In this document: positions 21,535-32,486 of the stretch, piece after piece | Position numbering within the stretch: position 1 is the first letter of the stretch | Layout: each line of letters starts with the position of its first letter | Assembly (NCBI GenBank): GCA_963555705.1 | Contig: OY743182.1 | Span: 51,836,592 to 51,900,591, forward strand | Reading direction: 5' to 3' | DNA from: Ligustrum vulgare | Lineage: Eukaryota; Streptophyta; Magnoliopsida; Lamiales; Oleaceae | Length of the DNA stretch: 64,000 nt | Notes under the pieces: model-generated | The model's database searches: none | What the model was told of the DNA's origin: nothing | What the model saw: the letters and a program-made list of their open reading frames with translations, nothing else | Program-made: the position numbers and the translations under genes

Positions 21535-22485
21535 TGATGTGATCCGGACCAGGCATCGAAGGGTGAAATCGAGACATCGGCAGTATGACGGTGATCTACA
21601 TGGAAAACAGAGCAAGTTCCATGTTGGAATCGAACCGAGAAGATGAAAGAATCAAGCCGAGCCGAGTGCACGAAATTGTTTATGCAGAAAAGGCCTTATG
21701 GCCGTAAGGGAAATCATTCACGGCCGTAAATCATATAATCACGGCCGTAAAAGCTATTGTCACGGCCATAATCAACTATCAAAGGAAAAGGTAAAATTTC
21801 AGCAGAAAAGGTCTCACGGCCGTAAAGCCCAATCTTACGGCCGTAACATGCAAACCGAAGGAATTTCACGGCCGTAAGAGTTTCGTCACGGCCTAACCAA
21901 TATCACAAATTTAAACAGAAAGACCTTTACGGCCGTAAGAGATTTTGTCACGGCCGTAAACAAGCTGCGCCAGATTTTCCGGGAAATTTCAATTATTTTG
22001 TTTCCTTTTATTATTTTAGGTTATTTTCCTATTTTAGAATTTTAGTATAATTAGGATTCTATTTTGAGTAATTAGATGCTAGGTTTTCTTGCTTATTTAT
22101 ATTTCTTTTCATCATTGAAAACATTAGACAAGTTTGATTTGAGATTAATAAAATTTGAGAGAGGATTCTCCAAAATTGAAAGGTTGAGTTATTCCCTTTG
22201 TTTCGAACTTATCAAAGATTCGATCTTTGTGGCGTTCACCCGACGAACTTATCAAGAAATTGACAACTCTTGTGGCGTTCACCAATCTTGGTTCTTCAAT
22301 CCGCATCGTCATTAATTGCGTCGTGATTGTTGGGTCAAGGTTTTACCGTCAATCTATCTTTTAATTTCTATTCATTTATTCGTGTTCTTGCTATTTCGAG
22401 TCAGATCTGATTTAGATCTTTCCTAGGGTTTTAGATTTCGTTATTTCGCATTGTTCGACGAGATTCCACGACTGGGATCGCGTCA
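21535..22485 (+). repeat. 5' LTR (951 bp)
   Basis: It runs from TGATGTGATCCGG to GGGATCGCGTCA. Positions about 21690-21960 hold around ten copies of a palindromic YACGGCCGTAA motif. The final 400 bp are AT-rich and carry two GTGGCGTTCACC copies (22231 and 22272). Confidence 0.95.
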
Positions 22486-22487
22486 TC

Positions 22488-22499
22488 TGGTATCAGAGC
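22488..22499 (+). promoter_or_regulatory. Primer-binding site, initiator tRNA-Met type
   Basis: TGGTATCAGAGC lies 2 bp after the 5' LTR and is complementary to the 3' end of plant initiator tRNA-Met, the usual minus-strand primer of plant LTR elements. Confidence 0.92.
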
Positions 22500-22762
22500 T
22501 TGGATCTATTTCAGATTCTTGCGTTTCTTGATTTTCTTGATTTTTTTCGTGTTCTTTGCGTCAGTCATATATTTTTCCAGTTTGATCCATAAGAGTCAGT
22601 CCCAAAAATTCAAAAGTGTTTTTCTTGTTCATTTTTCGTCCAAATCCAGTTCCATTTTTTCTGCCATACTCGTAATCCAATTCTCTTGCAAATTAAAAAA
22701 AAAATCCGAAAATTCCCAAATATTTCCCAAATATTCCGAATTTCCTTGTTCGTGTCTTAAAA

Positions 22763-25201
22763 ATGTCTGATAGAGAGGCTTCTACATCTTCATCTTCTGT
22801 TGGAGACAGGAAACAGCACAGGGGTGTGAATAGAAAGGATGAACAGGGTAATGGTGATATTGCAGCAATAAGGGCACAATTTGAGAGATTTATGGCACAT
22901 ATAGTGAATAGAGGTGCAGAGCGTGAACAGAGACCTCGGGATCAGTCTCATGATGGTTCTCGGGTTAGGAGAGGTAATAGACGTGAGGTTGGTGTGGATA
23001 ATCAAGACATGGGCAGTGAAAGTGGCAGTATATCTTTAGGTAGTATACGAAGGAGGGATAGAGGAGATAGGTATGAGAGGAGGCAGGATAGGGAGCGTCG
23101 TGATGCTAGAAGGCATCGTAGGGGTAGAGATGATGTTGATGACGACCTTGGAAAAATTAAAGTGAAATTACCATCGTTCCAGGGTAGGAGTGCTCCAGAG
23201 GCGTACTTGGACTGGGAAACCAAGGTTGAAAGGCTATTTGATTGTCACAATTATTCGGAAAAGAAGAAGGTTAAATTAGCTGTGATTGAATTCACAGATT
23301 ATGCCAATATTTGGTGGGATCAATTAGTGACGGGTAGGAGGAGGAACCTTGAGGAACCGGTGGAGACTTGGGGTGAATTGAAAACTATAATGAGGAAGCG
23401 GTTTGTGCCGACTCATTATTATAGGGATATTTATCAGAGGCTGCAGGGTATGACTCAGGGGCCGAGGAGTGTAGAAGATTATCATAAGGATATGGAGGTG
23501 GCGATGATTCGCGCTAACGTGGTGGAGGATCGGGAAGCTACGATGGCTAGGTTTCTGAGTGGGCTGAATAGAGATATTGCCAATGTCATTGAGCTGCAAC
23601 ACTATGTGGAGCTAGAGGATATGGTGCATATGGCCATGAAGGTGGAAAGGTAGCTAAGGCGAAAGGGGGCAACAAGACACTCACTATCTTATCCTACATC
23701 ACAACCGAAGCAGGAATCCAACGTTGAACATAAGCCGAAAGAAAAGGAGGAGCCTACAACGAAAGGTAAAAATATTTCTGATTCTCAAACCACCCGGGAT
23801 AGAAATATTAAGTGCTTCAAGTGCTTGGGTATGGGTCATATAGCATCCCAGTGTCCAAATAGGAAACTAATGATCTTACGTGATAATGGTGAAATTAGTT
23901 CCGAGGATGAATTTAAGGGAATGCCTAAGTTAGTGGATGTTGGAGCTAGTAGTAGTGATGAGGAAGGATTGACCTATCCTAAAAAAGAATCATTTGTTAA
24001 TCGGCGTGTCCTTAGCGCTAGGGCTAGGGTGGATGAAATTGGTGAGCAAAGGGATAATCTTTTTCATACTAGGTGCTTGGTGGGCAAAAAGGCTTGTGGT
24101 ATGGTAATTGACGGGGGAAGTTGTATTAATGTGGTTAGTACAATGTTGATTAATAAATTGGGCTTAAGCTTGATGAAACATCCAAACCCTTATAAATTGC
24201 AATGGCTGACCGAGTCGGGGGAAATTAAGGTAAATAAGCAGGCTAGGGTCAATTTTGCCATCGGGGGTTATAAGGATGAGGTGGTCTGTAACGTGGTACC
24301 TATGCATGTTGGTCATATATTGTTGGGGCGACCCTGGCAACATGACAGGAGGGTAGTGCATGATGGGTTTAAGAATCAATATTCATTTGTGAAGGGTGGG
24401 AAGAAATTTACACTTATTCCGTTATCTCCAAAAGAAGCTCAAAATGACCAATTGAAAATAAAGCGCGAGTTCGAGGGGAAAAATAAGAGCGTTGAGGCCA
24501 CGACCTCAGAAAAAGGAGAGGGTGTGAAAATTGAAAACAAGAGAGTTGAGGCCACGACCTCAGAAAAAGGTGAGCTTGAGAGTGAAAAGAAAAAGAAAAG
24601 AGAGTCCACCACAAAAATGAGTTTATTTGCATTTGCTAACACATCCCTCCCCAGTTCTACTAAATCTGTTTTGCAGGGACATAAATCAAAACATGAACGT
24701 AAAGCGGGAAAGAAAGTTATTGGCCAAAATAAGCAGCCCAAGAGTCTAAAGGATTGCATGACGCTTAAAAATAATCATCGAGCCCAGGAAAGCAGGAGGA
24801 ATTTGAAAAGCCGACCAAAAATGGATTCGAGGTCGAATCCTTTTCTAGAGAGGGAGTATGATGTGATCCGGACTAGGCATCGAAGGGCGAAATCGAGACA
24901 TCGGCAGTATGACGGTGATCTACATGGAAAACGGAGCAAGTTCCATGTTGGAATCGAACCGAGAAGACGAAAGAATCAAGCCGAGCCGAGTGCACGAAAT
25001 TGTTTATGCAGAAAAGGCCTTATGGCCGTAAGGGAAATCATTCACGGCCGTAAATCATATAATCACGGCCGTAAAAGCTATTGTCACGGTCGTAATCAAC
25101 TATCGAAGGAAAAGGCAGAATTTCAGCAGAAAAGGTCTCACGGCCGTAAAGCCCAATCTTACGGCCGTAACATGCAAACCGAAGGAATTTCACGGCCGTA
25201 A
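22763..25201 (+). pseudogene. Gag-protease of the TR-GAG element (one in-frame stop)
   Basis: A single frame of about 812 codons runs from ATG 22763 to 25201, with one amber codon at 23651-23653 where related gags have Gln. The Arg/Asp-rich N-terminus leads to the retrotransposon gag domain (about residues 125-295: PSFQGRSAPEAYLDWE, WWDQLV, FVPTHYYRDIYQRLQ), then a CX2CX4HX4C zinc knuckle (CFKCLGMGHIASQC, about residues 352-365). The protease-like region has IDGGSCINVV near residue 450 and HILLGRPW; the usual D-S/T-G reads D-G-G-S. The frame does not stop at the end of the internal region: the last 114 or so residues come from the 3' LTR and contain HGRK/YGRN repeats. The stop makes the copy formally a pseudogene, though readthrough or a very recent mutation is possible. 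Confidence 0.88.
24847..24856 (+). promoter_or_regulatory. Polypurine tract
   Basis: AGAGAGGGAG lies two bases before the 3' LTR, the expected plus-strand priming site. The related copy has GAGAGAGGGA at 34802-34811. Confidence 0.8.
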
Positions 25202-25809
25202 GAGTTTCGTCACGGCCTAACCAATATCACAAATTTAAACAGAAAGACCTTTACGGCCGTAAGAGATTTTGTCACGGCCGTAAACAAGCTGCGCCAGATT
25301 TTCCGGGAAATTTCAATTATTTTGTTTCCTTTTATTATTTTAGGTTATTTTCCTATTTTAGAATTTTAGTATAATTAGGATTCTATTTTGAGTAATTAGA
25401 TGCTAGGTTTTCTTGCTTATTTATATTTCTTTTCATCATTGAAAACATTAGACAAGTTTGATTTGAGATTAATAAAATTTGAGAGAGGATTCTCCAAAAT
25501 TGAAAGGTTGAGTTATTCCCTTTGTTTCGAACTTATCAAAGATTCGATCTTTGTGGCGTTCACCCGACGAACTTATCAAGAAATTGACAACTCTTGTGGC
25601 GTTCACCAATCTTGGTTCTTCAATCCGCATCGTCATTAATTGCGTCGTGATTGTTGGGTCAAGGTTTTGCCGTCAATCTATCTTTTAATTTCTGTTCATT
25701 TATTCGTGTTCTTGCTATTTCGAGTCAGATCTGATTTAGATCTTTCCTAGGGTTTTAGATTTCGTTATTCCGCGTTGTTCGACGAGATTCCCCGACTGGG
25801 ATCGCGTCA
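24859..25809 (+). repeat. 3' LTR (951 bp)
   Basis: It has the same length and ends as the 5' LTR. Differences are scattered single substitutions, mostly C/T or A/G and several in CG contexts, as expected from deamination of methylated DNA. Confidence 0.95.
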
Positions 25810-25814
25810 GGTGC

Positions 25815-26386
25815 CCCATACACGTTGAAAATGTTTTTCTTGATAAAATTGATAACCACTTTGGCATCATTAGTTGGCAATGCTTGTGCTTTTACACATT
25901 TCGAAACATAGTCAACTGCCACTAATATGTATTTGTTCGAGTATGATGATGGGAATGGTCCCATAAATTCTATTCCCCAAACGTCAAATAACTCGACCTC
26001 AATAATGTTATTTAGTGGCATCTCATGATGAGCATAAATGTTTCTCGTTCTTCGACATTTAATAGGCATATTTGAATAATGTAGGCCAGTAAAATCCACA
26101 TTGAAGAACCTTGGCTGGAGTTTTAGTTGGCCCAAAATGACCCCCATAAGCTGAGGCATGCACACGTGAAAGAATTGGTTTCATTTCATCCTCTGGTATG
26201 CATGATGCATTTTCTAATAATTTGGTCTGGACCTCTCCTATATAGGAATGGTTCGTCCCAAAGATAGAACTTAGCTCCGTGCATCAACTTCTTTTTCAGT
26301 TGATATGAGAATTCAGGTGATATAACTTTACTGACCAGATAATTGACTATATCTGCATACCAAGGTGGTTTTACAATGATATACAA
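25815..26386 (-). pseudogene. Gypsy integrase, N-terminal half
   Basis: The region before the core (PWYADIVNYL, KFYLWDEPFLYRRGPDQIIR) and the first catalytic Asp ([12 protein letters not shown]) are present, followed by [16 protein letters not shown] and NIFNVYGAP, where the inserted element cuts the protein. The zinc-binding region is frame-broken around 26090-26180. The protein resumes at 21534 with KAIISDGG. Confidence 0.85.
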
Positions 26387-26440
26387 CCGCTCATCCGGAA
26401 ATACCTCATTGATAGTAGTTTCATCAACTCCATTCTCATT

Positions 26441-27777
26441 TTAAAGTCGAGAGAGATGGTGGTCAGCCACTGAATTTTCTGTCCCCTTTTTGTCTTTGAT
26501 TTCAATGTCAAATCCTTGTAATTGGAGAATCCATCTTATTAACCTCAGCTTAGCATCTTTCTTTGACATGAGGTATTTGATTGCCAAGTGGTTAGTGTAT
26601 ACTACCACTTTCGATCCAATTAAATAGGATCGAAATTTGTCAACAGCAAATATCACTGCGAGCATCTCTTTTTCAGCAGTTGATGTGCATCAGTCAGTGT
26701 TTTGCTTGCATAGTAAATTACGTGGAGCACTTTAATTTTTTTGTTGTAGAACAACTCCAACTACGTAGTCACTAGCATCACACATCAACTCAAAATGCAG
26801 GGTCCAATCAGGTGCTACAAGCACGGGTGCAGTGATCAACTTCTCTTTCAAGGTATTGAGAGAGGTCAAACATTCCTCAGTGAACTTAAACACGGTGTCC
26901 TTCTCCAACAAGTGACACAACGGTTTGGTTATTTTGGAGAAGTCTTTTATGAAACTCCTATAAAACCATGCATGCCCAGGAAGCTTTTGATTCCTTTTAC
27001 TGAGGTAGGTGGTTGCAATTTTTCAATTACTTGCACTTTAGCTCTATCCACCTCTATCCCATTATTTGAAATGCATTGTCCCAACACAATCCCTTCACTA
27101 ACCATAAAATGGTATTTCTCCCAATTTAGTACAAGGTTTGTGTCTTTACAATGTTTCAAAACTTGGGATAAATGTTTTAAGCATACATTAAAAGAGTCCC
27201 CAAAAACAGAGAAGTCATCCATGAAAACTTCAATTGAACGCTTCACCATATTAGAGAAGATTGCCATCATGCAACGATGGAATGTAGCAGGGGCGTTGCA
27301 CAGTCTAAAAGGCATTCTTCGGAAGGCAAAAGTACCATAAGGACAAGTGAAAGTTGTTTACTCTTGGTCCTCAGGTGCTATTGGGATTTGGTTATATCCA
27401 GAATAACCATCCAAGAAAAAGCAGTGAGAGTGACCAGCCAGTTGCTCTAACATCTGATCAATGAAAGGCAATGGGAAGTGATATTTCCTAGTTTCCAAAT
27501 TTAGCTTTCTATAATCAATACAAACTCACCATTTTTTGACAAATCTAGTAGGTATAAGCTCATTGTTTTCATTCTTCTGGATAGTGATTCCTCCCTTTTT
27601 AGGCACGACGTGCACTGGACTCACGCAAGAACTGTCTGATATTGGATAGATTATCCCAGCATCTAACAATTTAAGCACTTCTTTCCTCACAACTTCTTGT
27701 AGAGTCGGGTTTAGCCTTCTTTGACTCTCTACAGAAGGTTTACAATCATCCTCCATCAAAACTTTGTGCATGCACAT
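26441..27777 (-). pseudogene. Gypsy reverse transcriptase and RNase H
   Basis: The pieces are RRLNPTLQEVVRKEVLKLLD, SCVSPVHVVPKKGG (27526-27777), a GYSGYNQI segment near 27400 outside any long frame, then FRLCNAPATF and the polymerase active site FMDDFSVFG (26947-27315). The connection follows (LVAPDWTLHFELMCDASDY), then the RNase H region [22 protein letters not shown] (26441-26665). Stops at about 27355 and 26930, plus frameshifts, inactivate it. Confidence 0.88.
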
Positions 27778-28150
27778 GTGGGGACTGATTCCTTTTATAT
27801 CAGCTATGATCTAACCAATAGCCATTTTGTGCTCTCTCAACACTCTGATTAATCTTTCCTCTTCCAACTCAGTCAAATCATTTGCAATGATGACATGAAG
27901 AGTATATGACTCACCAAGGTAAGCATATCTCAAATGTGCTGACAGTTATTTTAGTTCTAAATCAGGAGCTTTTTTCGATTGATGGAATCGGCTTTGATGT
28001 ACTCTCACCAAGTGGAGCGAAGTACCTAGCCCTGTTATATGATATGGGATGTGATTCTTCCAACTGCATCGCTCTTATCTTGAGAGTGTGATGATATGTT
28101 TTTATAGTTTTTGATTCCATTATACAAATTGCAAGATCATCAGTTGGTAG

Positions 28151-28750
28151 TTAATCACGAATAACTTCATTGACCAACTGGTCAGTTACTTCAACTCTAA
28201 AGCAAGAGTCCTCGGTGTGGGGAAATTTCATTGCTTTGAACACGTCAAATTGAACTTGTTCATTGTTGACCCTTAGTGTCATTTTCCCTACACCCACATT
28301 AATCAATGCTCTTCCTGTGGCGAGAAATGGCCTCCCGAATATTATTGGGATATTGCTGTCTTTTTCCATGTCAAAGATGATAAAATCAGCTGGAAATATG
28401 AATTTATCAACCTTAACCAAGACATCTTCAATAACCCCTCTTGGGTGCTTAATGGAACGATCAACCAAGAGTAGTGAGACAGTGGTTGGTTGAGCTTCTC
28501 CCAACCCCAATTTAGTGTACACTGATAAAGGCATTAAATTTATACTTGTGCCAAGATCACACAAAGCATATTTGAAAGAGTTTGTGCCTATGGTACATGG
28601 TACAGTGAAACTCCCAGGATCTTTTAATTTAGGTGGAAGCTTTTTTTGTAAAATAGCACTACACTCCTCTGTTAAGCACAAAGTCTCATAACTTTCCAGC
28701 TTGCATTTGTTGGCCAAAATCTCTTTTAAGAACTTGGTGTAGTTAGGCAT
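28151..28750 (-). pseudogene. Gypsy aspartic protease region
   Basis: This is a 199-codon open frame with ALCDLGTSINLMPLSVY (active site D-L-G-T), IPIIFGRPFLATGRALI (flap/ILG-type region) and a KLPPKLKDPGSFTVPC leader, all typical of Athila-class elements. The frame itself is intact but is part of a broken polyprotein; the gag-side and reverse-transcriptase-side junctions contain stops. Confidence 0.85.
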
Positions 28751-28778
28751 TTATGCTATTACATCTGCAAATGGGATA

Positions 28779-29460
28779 TTAATATGTAGTTTTCTTAAAC
28801 TTCCATGAATTTCTCAAACTGTTTATCCATTTTGTGATTTTGCAGACGTTGAGGAAATGGAATAGGTGGAACATATTTCTTAACAGGAGTAGGTGCTTTT
28901 TCTTTTGATGCTTCATTTTGAGTTTCAGATTAGGTTGACTGATTAAACCCCTCAGTCTCACATTCGACTTCTTCGATCACTTGTTTCTCTGCCCTCTCAG
29001 GTCTTTTTACATGTATCTCAGGCAATTGAACCCTACTACGTGTGGTGATTGCTTGCACATGTTCCCTAGGATTTTTAATAGTGTTGCTTGGTAAGGTCCC
29101 AGGTGCTCGCTCAGACAATTGTTGAGCGATTTGACTGATTTGAGTTTCAAGCTTTTTGATTGATGCAGACTGACTTTGCAGAGCTATTTGATGCATTTCT
29201 AACATCTTCTCAGTTTTTTTCATATGTTACTGAAATATCTCCCCCAAACTTGGTCTTCTATCCTGTTGTTGGTTAGACTCATTTTGGTTGTTTGACCATT
29301 TAAAGTTCTGGTGTTACCTCCAACCAAGATTGTAGGTGGGGGCATATGGATTGTTTTGCTGTCTGAAATTGTTTTGCACAAAGTTGACTTGCTCATCTAT
29401 TGAAGCCAACAACATACAATCTTCTGTTGATTGGTTAGCGTTACAATTTTCACAGATTAC
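28779..29460 (-). pseudogene. Gypsy gag, C-terminal part
   Basis: From right to left: a degenerate zinc-knuckle-like CENCNANQSTEDC (about 29415-29455), NNPYAPTYNLGW, then a coiled-coil-like stretch SIKKLETQISQIAQQLSERA and PSNTIKNPREHVQAITTRS (28930-29223). A Lys-rich, frame-broken stretch leads towards the protease. The N-terminal capsid half is absent. Confidence 0.75.
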
Positions 29461-29490
29461 CTGTGATTGAATAGTGTTAACTCCTTGTGA

Positions 29491-31362
29491 ACAGGATCAC
29501 CATGCATCACACCTCTAAAGAGGAGGAGATGATTCATCTTCAACTCATTAAACTGAAATTCACCCTCAAAATCTTGCAAGGATATTGACCTATTTCCCTA
29601 AACTTTATTGTGTTTTTCTCTAAATCAATCACAACCCACTTGAGAATCCCACTTCTGGTACGCTTTAAACAAATTTCTAAATGGGTTTGTATTTGTGGGT
29701 TTTGATGAAAGGGTTGTTAATAATGTATTGTTGAGGTGATGATATTGCTAAATTGGTTGATTGGAATTCGTTAAAATCTCTTAAATCATCTCTGTAAATC
29801 ACTTGGGAAAAGATAGAGGAGGAGTATAAAGTGGTGGAGACTGGTGAGGAGAAGAGCAACATAATGACCTGCAAGTTCATTTTTGTGATTTCTTTAGCAG
29901 AAACTGGGCAATAGATTTTGTCTACTCTTCCATTTGGGTATTGAATTACTAGAGAAGCATTAGCAATGGCTTGTGTTAAGTACATTTTTATACACTTTTA
30001 TGACTTTAAATTAGCATATTTTGGAATATCTTGAGCAAATATCTACTAATTTATGCATATTTTGTGTTTAAATAGATTAATATCCAAGTTTGAGGCCTAA
30101 AATCACAAAAGGAGTGCAAATTATGCTGAAATTGTAAGTTTGGGGGACCATTTTGTCACTTTCGGAAAGCTTATGACATGCTGTACAATTAAACCCAAGG
30201 ATCATATTGCAAAATTTCAAAAGTTGAGGGACCTCAAGTGCAATTTTTGAATGACTTTTTTGAAAGAAATCTGAAAGTTTGGAGACTAAATTGATCAACA
30301 ATGAAAGATGGAGGACTAGATTGCAATTACGAAATGGACTAAGCCGCAAGGCTGCACCCCAGCTGAACCACGTGAACGCGTGGCTCGAACCAGCGAAGCG
30401 GGCGACTCAAGCTGGAAAAGGGACCCAAGACCAAACTTGGTCCCGGAATTCTCGCTGCGCGATCGCGCGGCTTAAATAAAAATATATATATATATTCCCG
30501 GGCCGGACCAGGTGAACCCTGTCAACCCGATTTGGCCCAGATTGCAGTTTTCGCGGATCCAGCTGTTTTTTGGGACTTTTTGACCTATTTTTGAGTGGTA
30601 TAAATACCAAAACATGAGACAACTAGGGTTTTGTTTTATTCTTGCCCATTTTTATTTTTCTTGCATTTTTCTTTGTATTTTTGCTCTCTAACTTTATGTC
30701 TCTAATGCATTTTATCTCTTAAGCTTTTGTATTTTTACTTGCTTTGTTTAATTTCAAGTTTATTTTTGTTGTTGAAGTTTCATCATTCATCCTTTAAGTT
30801 AGTTTGTTGTTAAAATGATTTTGTTAGTTGTTAAATGTTGTTGTTACTTTATTATGACTTAATTGTGTTTATGGGCTAAATAGTATTTTGTTGGGATGAT
30901 TGGTATTACTTAACTTCACTTAGTTATTTTTAAGTTTGTTTATGTATTTTTAGTTATTTACTTTTAAGCATTTGAATTTATGATTATTGTCTTTTAATAT
31001 TGTGTATTTTGATTTATGCTTATTGTCTTGCATTTGCCCATCTTAAGTAGTTAATTTTATTTACAAAATGCAAATTAATTAAGTGTTGTTTAAGTGAAAT
31101 CATGAATCCCAACTTTTTAATATTCCATTTTCCTTATTGTTATTAAAATTTAAAGTTAGTTCGTTTATGTTTACTAAAAAAAAAAAATTTCAAAAACTTA
31201 TTGTGTGACTTCGTTGTTAAAATTAAATTAACTAGAGTGTGTAATTGGGTATACATTCCTTGTGGGATCGACAATCCAGACTCAAAAAGTCACCTTTATT
31301 ACTTGAACGCTACCCATGCGCTTGCAGTACACGATTTCAGCGAACAGCTTGGCAATTTCCAT
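29491..31362 (-). pseudogene. PADRE (DUF4228) protein gene, disrupted by a solo LTR
   Basis: PADRE proteins are small plant proteins starting MGNCQA-, linked to abiotic and pathogen stress. Ignoring the LTR, the - strand reads ATGG then AAATTGCCAAGCC (from 31362), i.e. the usual N-terminus with one G missing. It continues at 29973 with ANASLVIQYPNGRVDKIY and CPVSAKEI. A second single-base shift precedes GHYVALL (about 29860). The LTR was inserted after about the sixth codon, duplicating GCTTG. Beyond about 29800 the typical Leu/Arg-rich C-terminus is not recognisable, so the gene is also truncated or has an intron I cannot place. The left limit is approximate. Confidence 0.7.
29974..31346 (+). 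mobile_element. Solo LTR, family 1 copy 2 (1373 bp)
   Basis: TGTTAAGTACATTTTTATAC to CAGCGAACA, flanked by the perfect 5-bp duplication GCTTG (29969-29973 and 31347-31351). It is homologous in the same direction to 4485-6081, sharing GAGCAAATATCTACT near the start and TACATTCCTTGTGGGATCGA near the end. A GC-rich block at 30350-30560 is private to this copy. No internal domain is present. Confidence 0.9.
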
Positions 31363-31442
31363 CTCTCTCTATCTCTAAAATTTAATGAGTTTCTCTCTAG
31401 TTAATGGTATTTTGTGGAGAAAAAAAAAAGTAAATAAACTTA

Positions 31443-31975
31443 GGTAGTGTTTGTTATGGGTTATTTTCCATGGAATTGGAATTGATTTTCCCACTTTTGG
31501 CCTTTATAGAGTGTTTGATAGGTAAATTTTGGCAAGACAAATATTTTTTTGATGAAATGCACGTGATCATCTTTGCATTAAAAAGGTAGAATTCATTTTC
31601 CTTGCTTGTAGTAGATAAATAGTTTCTTACTTAGTTGGCAAATAATTTTACATTACGTTTGATCATTTTTGTTATTGTTAATTAGCTTCTTTTTTTTTTC
31701 AAAAATTAACATTATTATTATCAAGTACAAATGTGTTAAAATATATATATATATATATATTGATTAAAATTGCTAAATTTTATTTTATTTGCCATGAAAA
31801 AAAATGTCATTCAAACAACAAAACTTAAAAAATTCTCCACTTTTTTCACCTACCAAATTAAACAAATCAAACACATTAAACTTCCAATTCTCAAGAAAAT
31901 AAATTCTGAGGAATTCAATTATCTGAAATTCATTTTATTTCCACCAAAATTCTACCCCCGCTATCAAACGGACCC
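31443..31975. mobile_element. Tourist-like MITE, copy 1 (about 533 bp)
   Basis: The left end GGTAGTGTTTG and right end CAAACGGACC are inverted. TTA flanks both sides (31440-31442 and 31976-31978). The interior segment ATTAACATTATTATTATCAA matches the element at about 38924-39436. It is non-coding. Confidence 0.65.
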
Positions 31976-31978
31976 TTA

Positions 31979-32286
31979 GAAGTTTCGGTTATATAATCTC
32001 TCCAATTTTTCTTATTATACAACATCGAGATCCTCTTTCTTTCCTCTTATGGAAATTTTTTGGATCTTACAGTGATTTATAGTTTCTTAAAGTTTTCATA
32101 TTTCTTTAACTTTTCAGATCTATGATATTTGAGACATTTTATAATGCCAAAAACATTAGATCTAGGAAAGGAAAATATTGAATAATAATAACCAAGTTTC
32201 TGATACAAAGGTTCATTATTTAGATACAACCGTAAAGCATACTCTAGTCATATTACTCAATTGGCTAGAGACTCGTGCTGATAACG
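31979..32286 (-). other. Copia leader-like sequence and unassigned DNA
   Basis: On the - strand, CGTTATCAGCACGAG at 32286-32272 directly follows the LTR below and resembles a copia primer-binding site and leader. The rest shows nothing recognisable. Confidence 0.45.
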
Positions 32287-32486
32287 TGCTGTAAAGCTAT
32301 CAAAACTAGTACAACAAATAGATAGAGAAATGGAGAGAATGAGAGAAGTGCTTCTCATTAGGTGTATATTATAATGGAATTATGCCTCTACTTATATGGG
32401 TGGACAATGAAACAATCGTAATAATGTAAAGCTTATAGGGGTATAATGGTCATTCAAATTATACATAAAATATATATTTTATAACA
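32287..32486 (-). mobile_element. Ty1/copia-type LTR (200 bp), minus orientation
   Basis: On the - strand it reads TGTTATAAAATATAT to TTTACAGCA, with a TATA-like CATATAAGTAGAGGC in the middle, and is followed by a primer-site-like sequence. No partner LTR or pol was found, so it is a truncated element. Confidence 0.55.

Larger units (their letters stand above)
21535..25809 (+). mobile_element. Complete non-autonomous gag-protease LTR retrotransposon (TR-GAG type)
   Basis: This 4275-bp element has two 951-bp LTRs, a primer-binding site, one gag-protease reading frame and a polypurine tract, but no reverse transcriptase, RNase H or integrase. A perfect GGTGC duplication (21530-21534 and 25810-25814) flanks it and sits inside the gypsy integrase. 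This is the architecture described for plant TR-GAG elements, which depend on enzymes made elsewhere. I counted about 14 differences between the LTRs, 13 of them transitions, i.e. about 98.5% identity, so the insertion is fairly recent. A diverged relative is at 34215-35882. Confidence 0.9.
20699..29490 (-). mobile_element. Athila-like Ty3/gypsy remnant (interrupted, no LTRs found)
   Basis: This is a decayed non-chromoviral Ty3/gypsy element on the - strand in the order gag tail, protease, reverse transcriptase, RNase H, integrase (right to left). Wording such as ALCDLGTSINLMP, VFMDDFSVFG and FKVNGQRVK is typical of Athila-type polyproteins. Coding is split by many stops and frameshifts, and by a complete 4275-bp element inserted at 21535-25809. 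Most of gag is missing on the right and no LTR was recognised on either side, so both ends appear truncated. The solo LTR at 29974-31346 runs in the opposite orientation and is not its LTR. Confidence 0.8.

Noticed and set aside
22076..22315. 79-codon frame repeated identically at 25400-25639
   Set aside because: Both copies are the same stretch of the two LTRs; it is short, has no domain, and is not kept in the related LTR at 34812-35574.
29974..31346. Solo LTR considered as the 5' LTR of the adjacent Athila-like element
   Set aside because: It lies in the opposite orientation to the gypsy coding sequence and has its own 5-bp duplication inside the PADRE gene, so it is an independent insertion.
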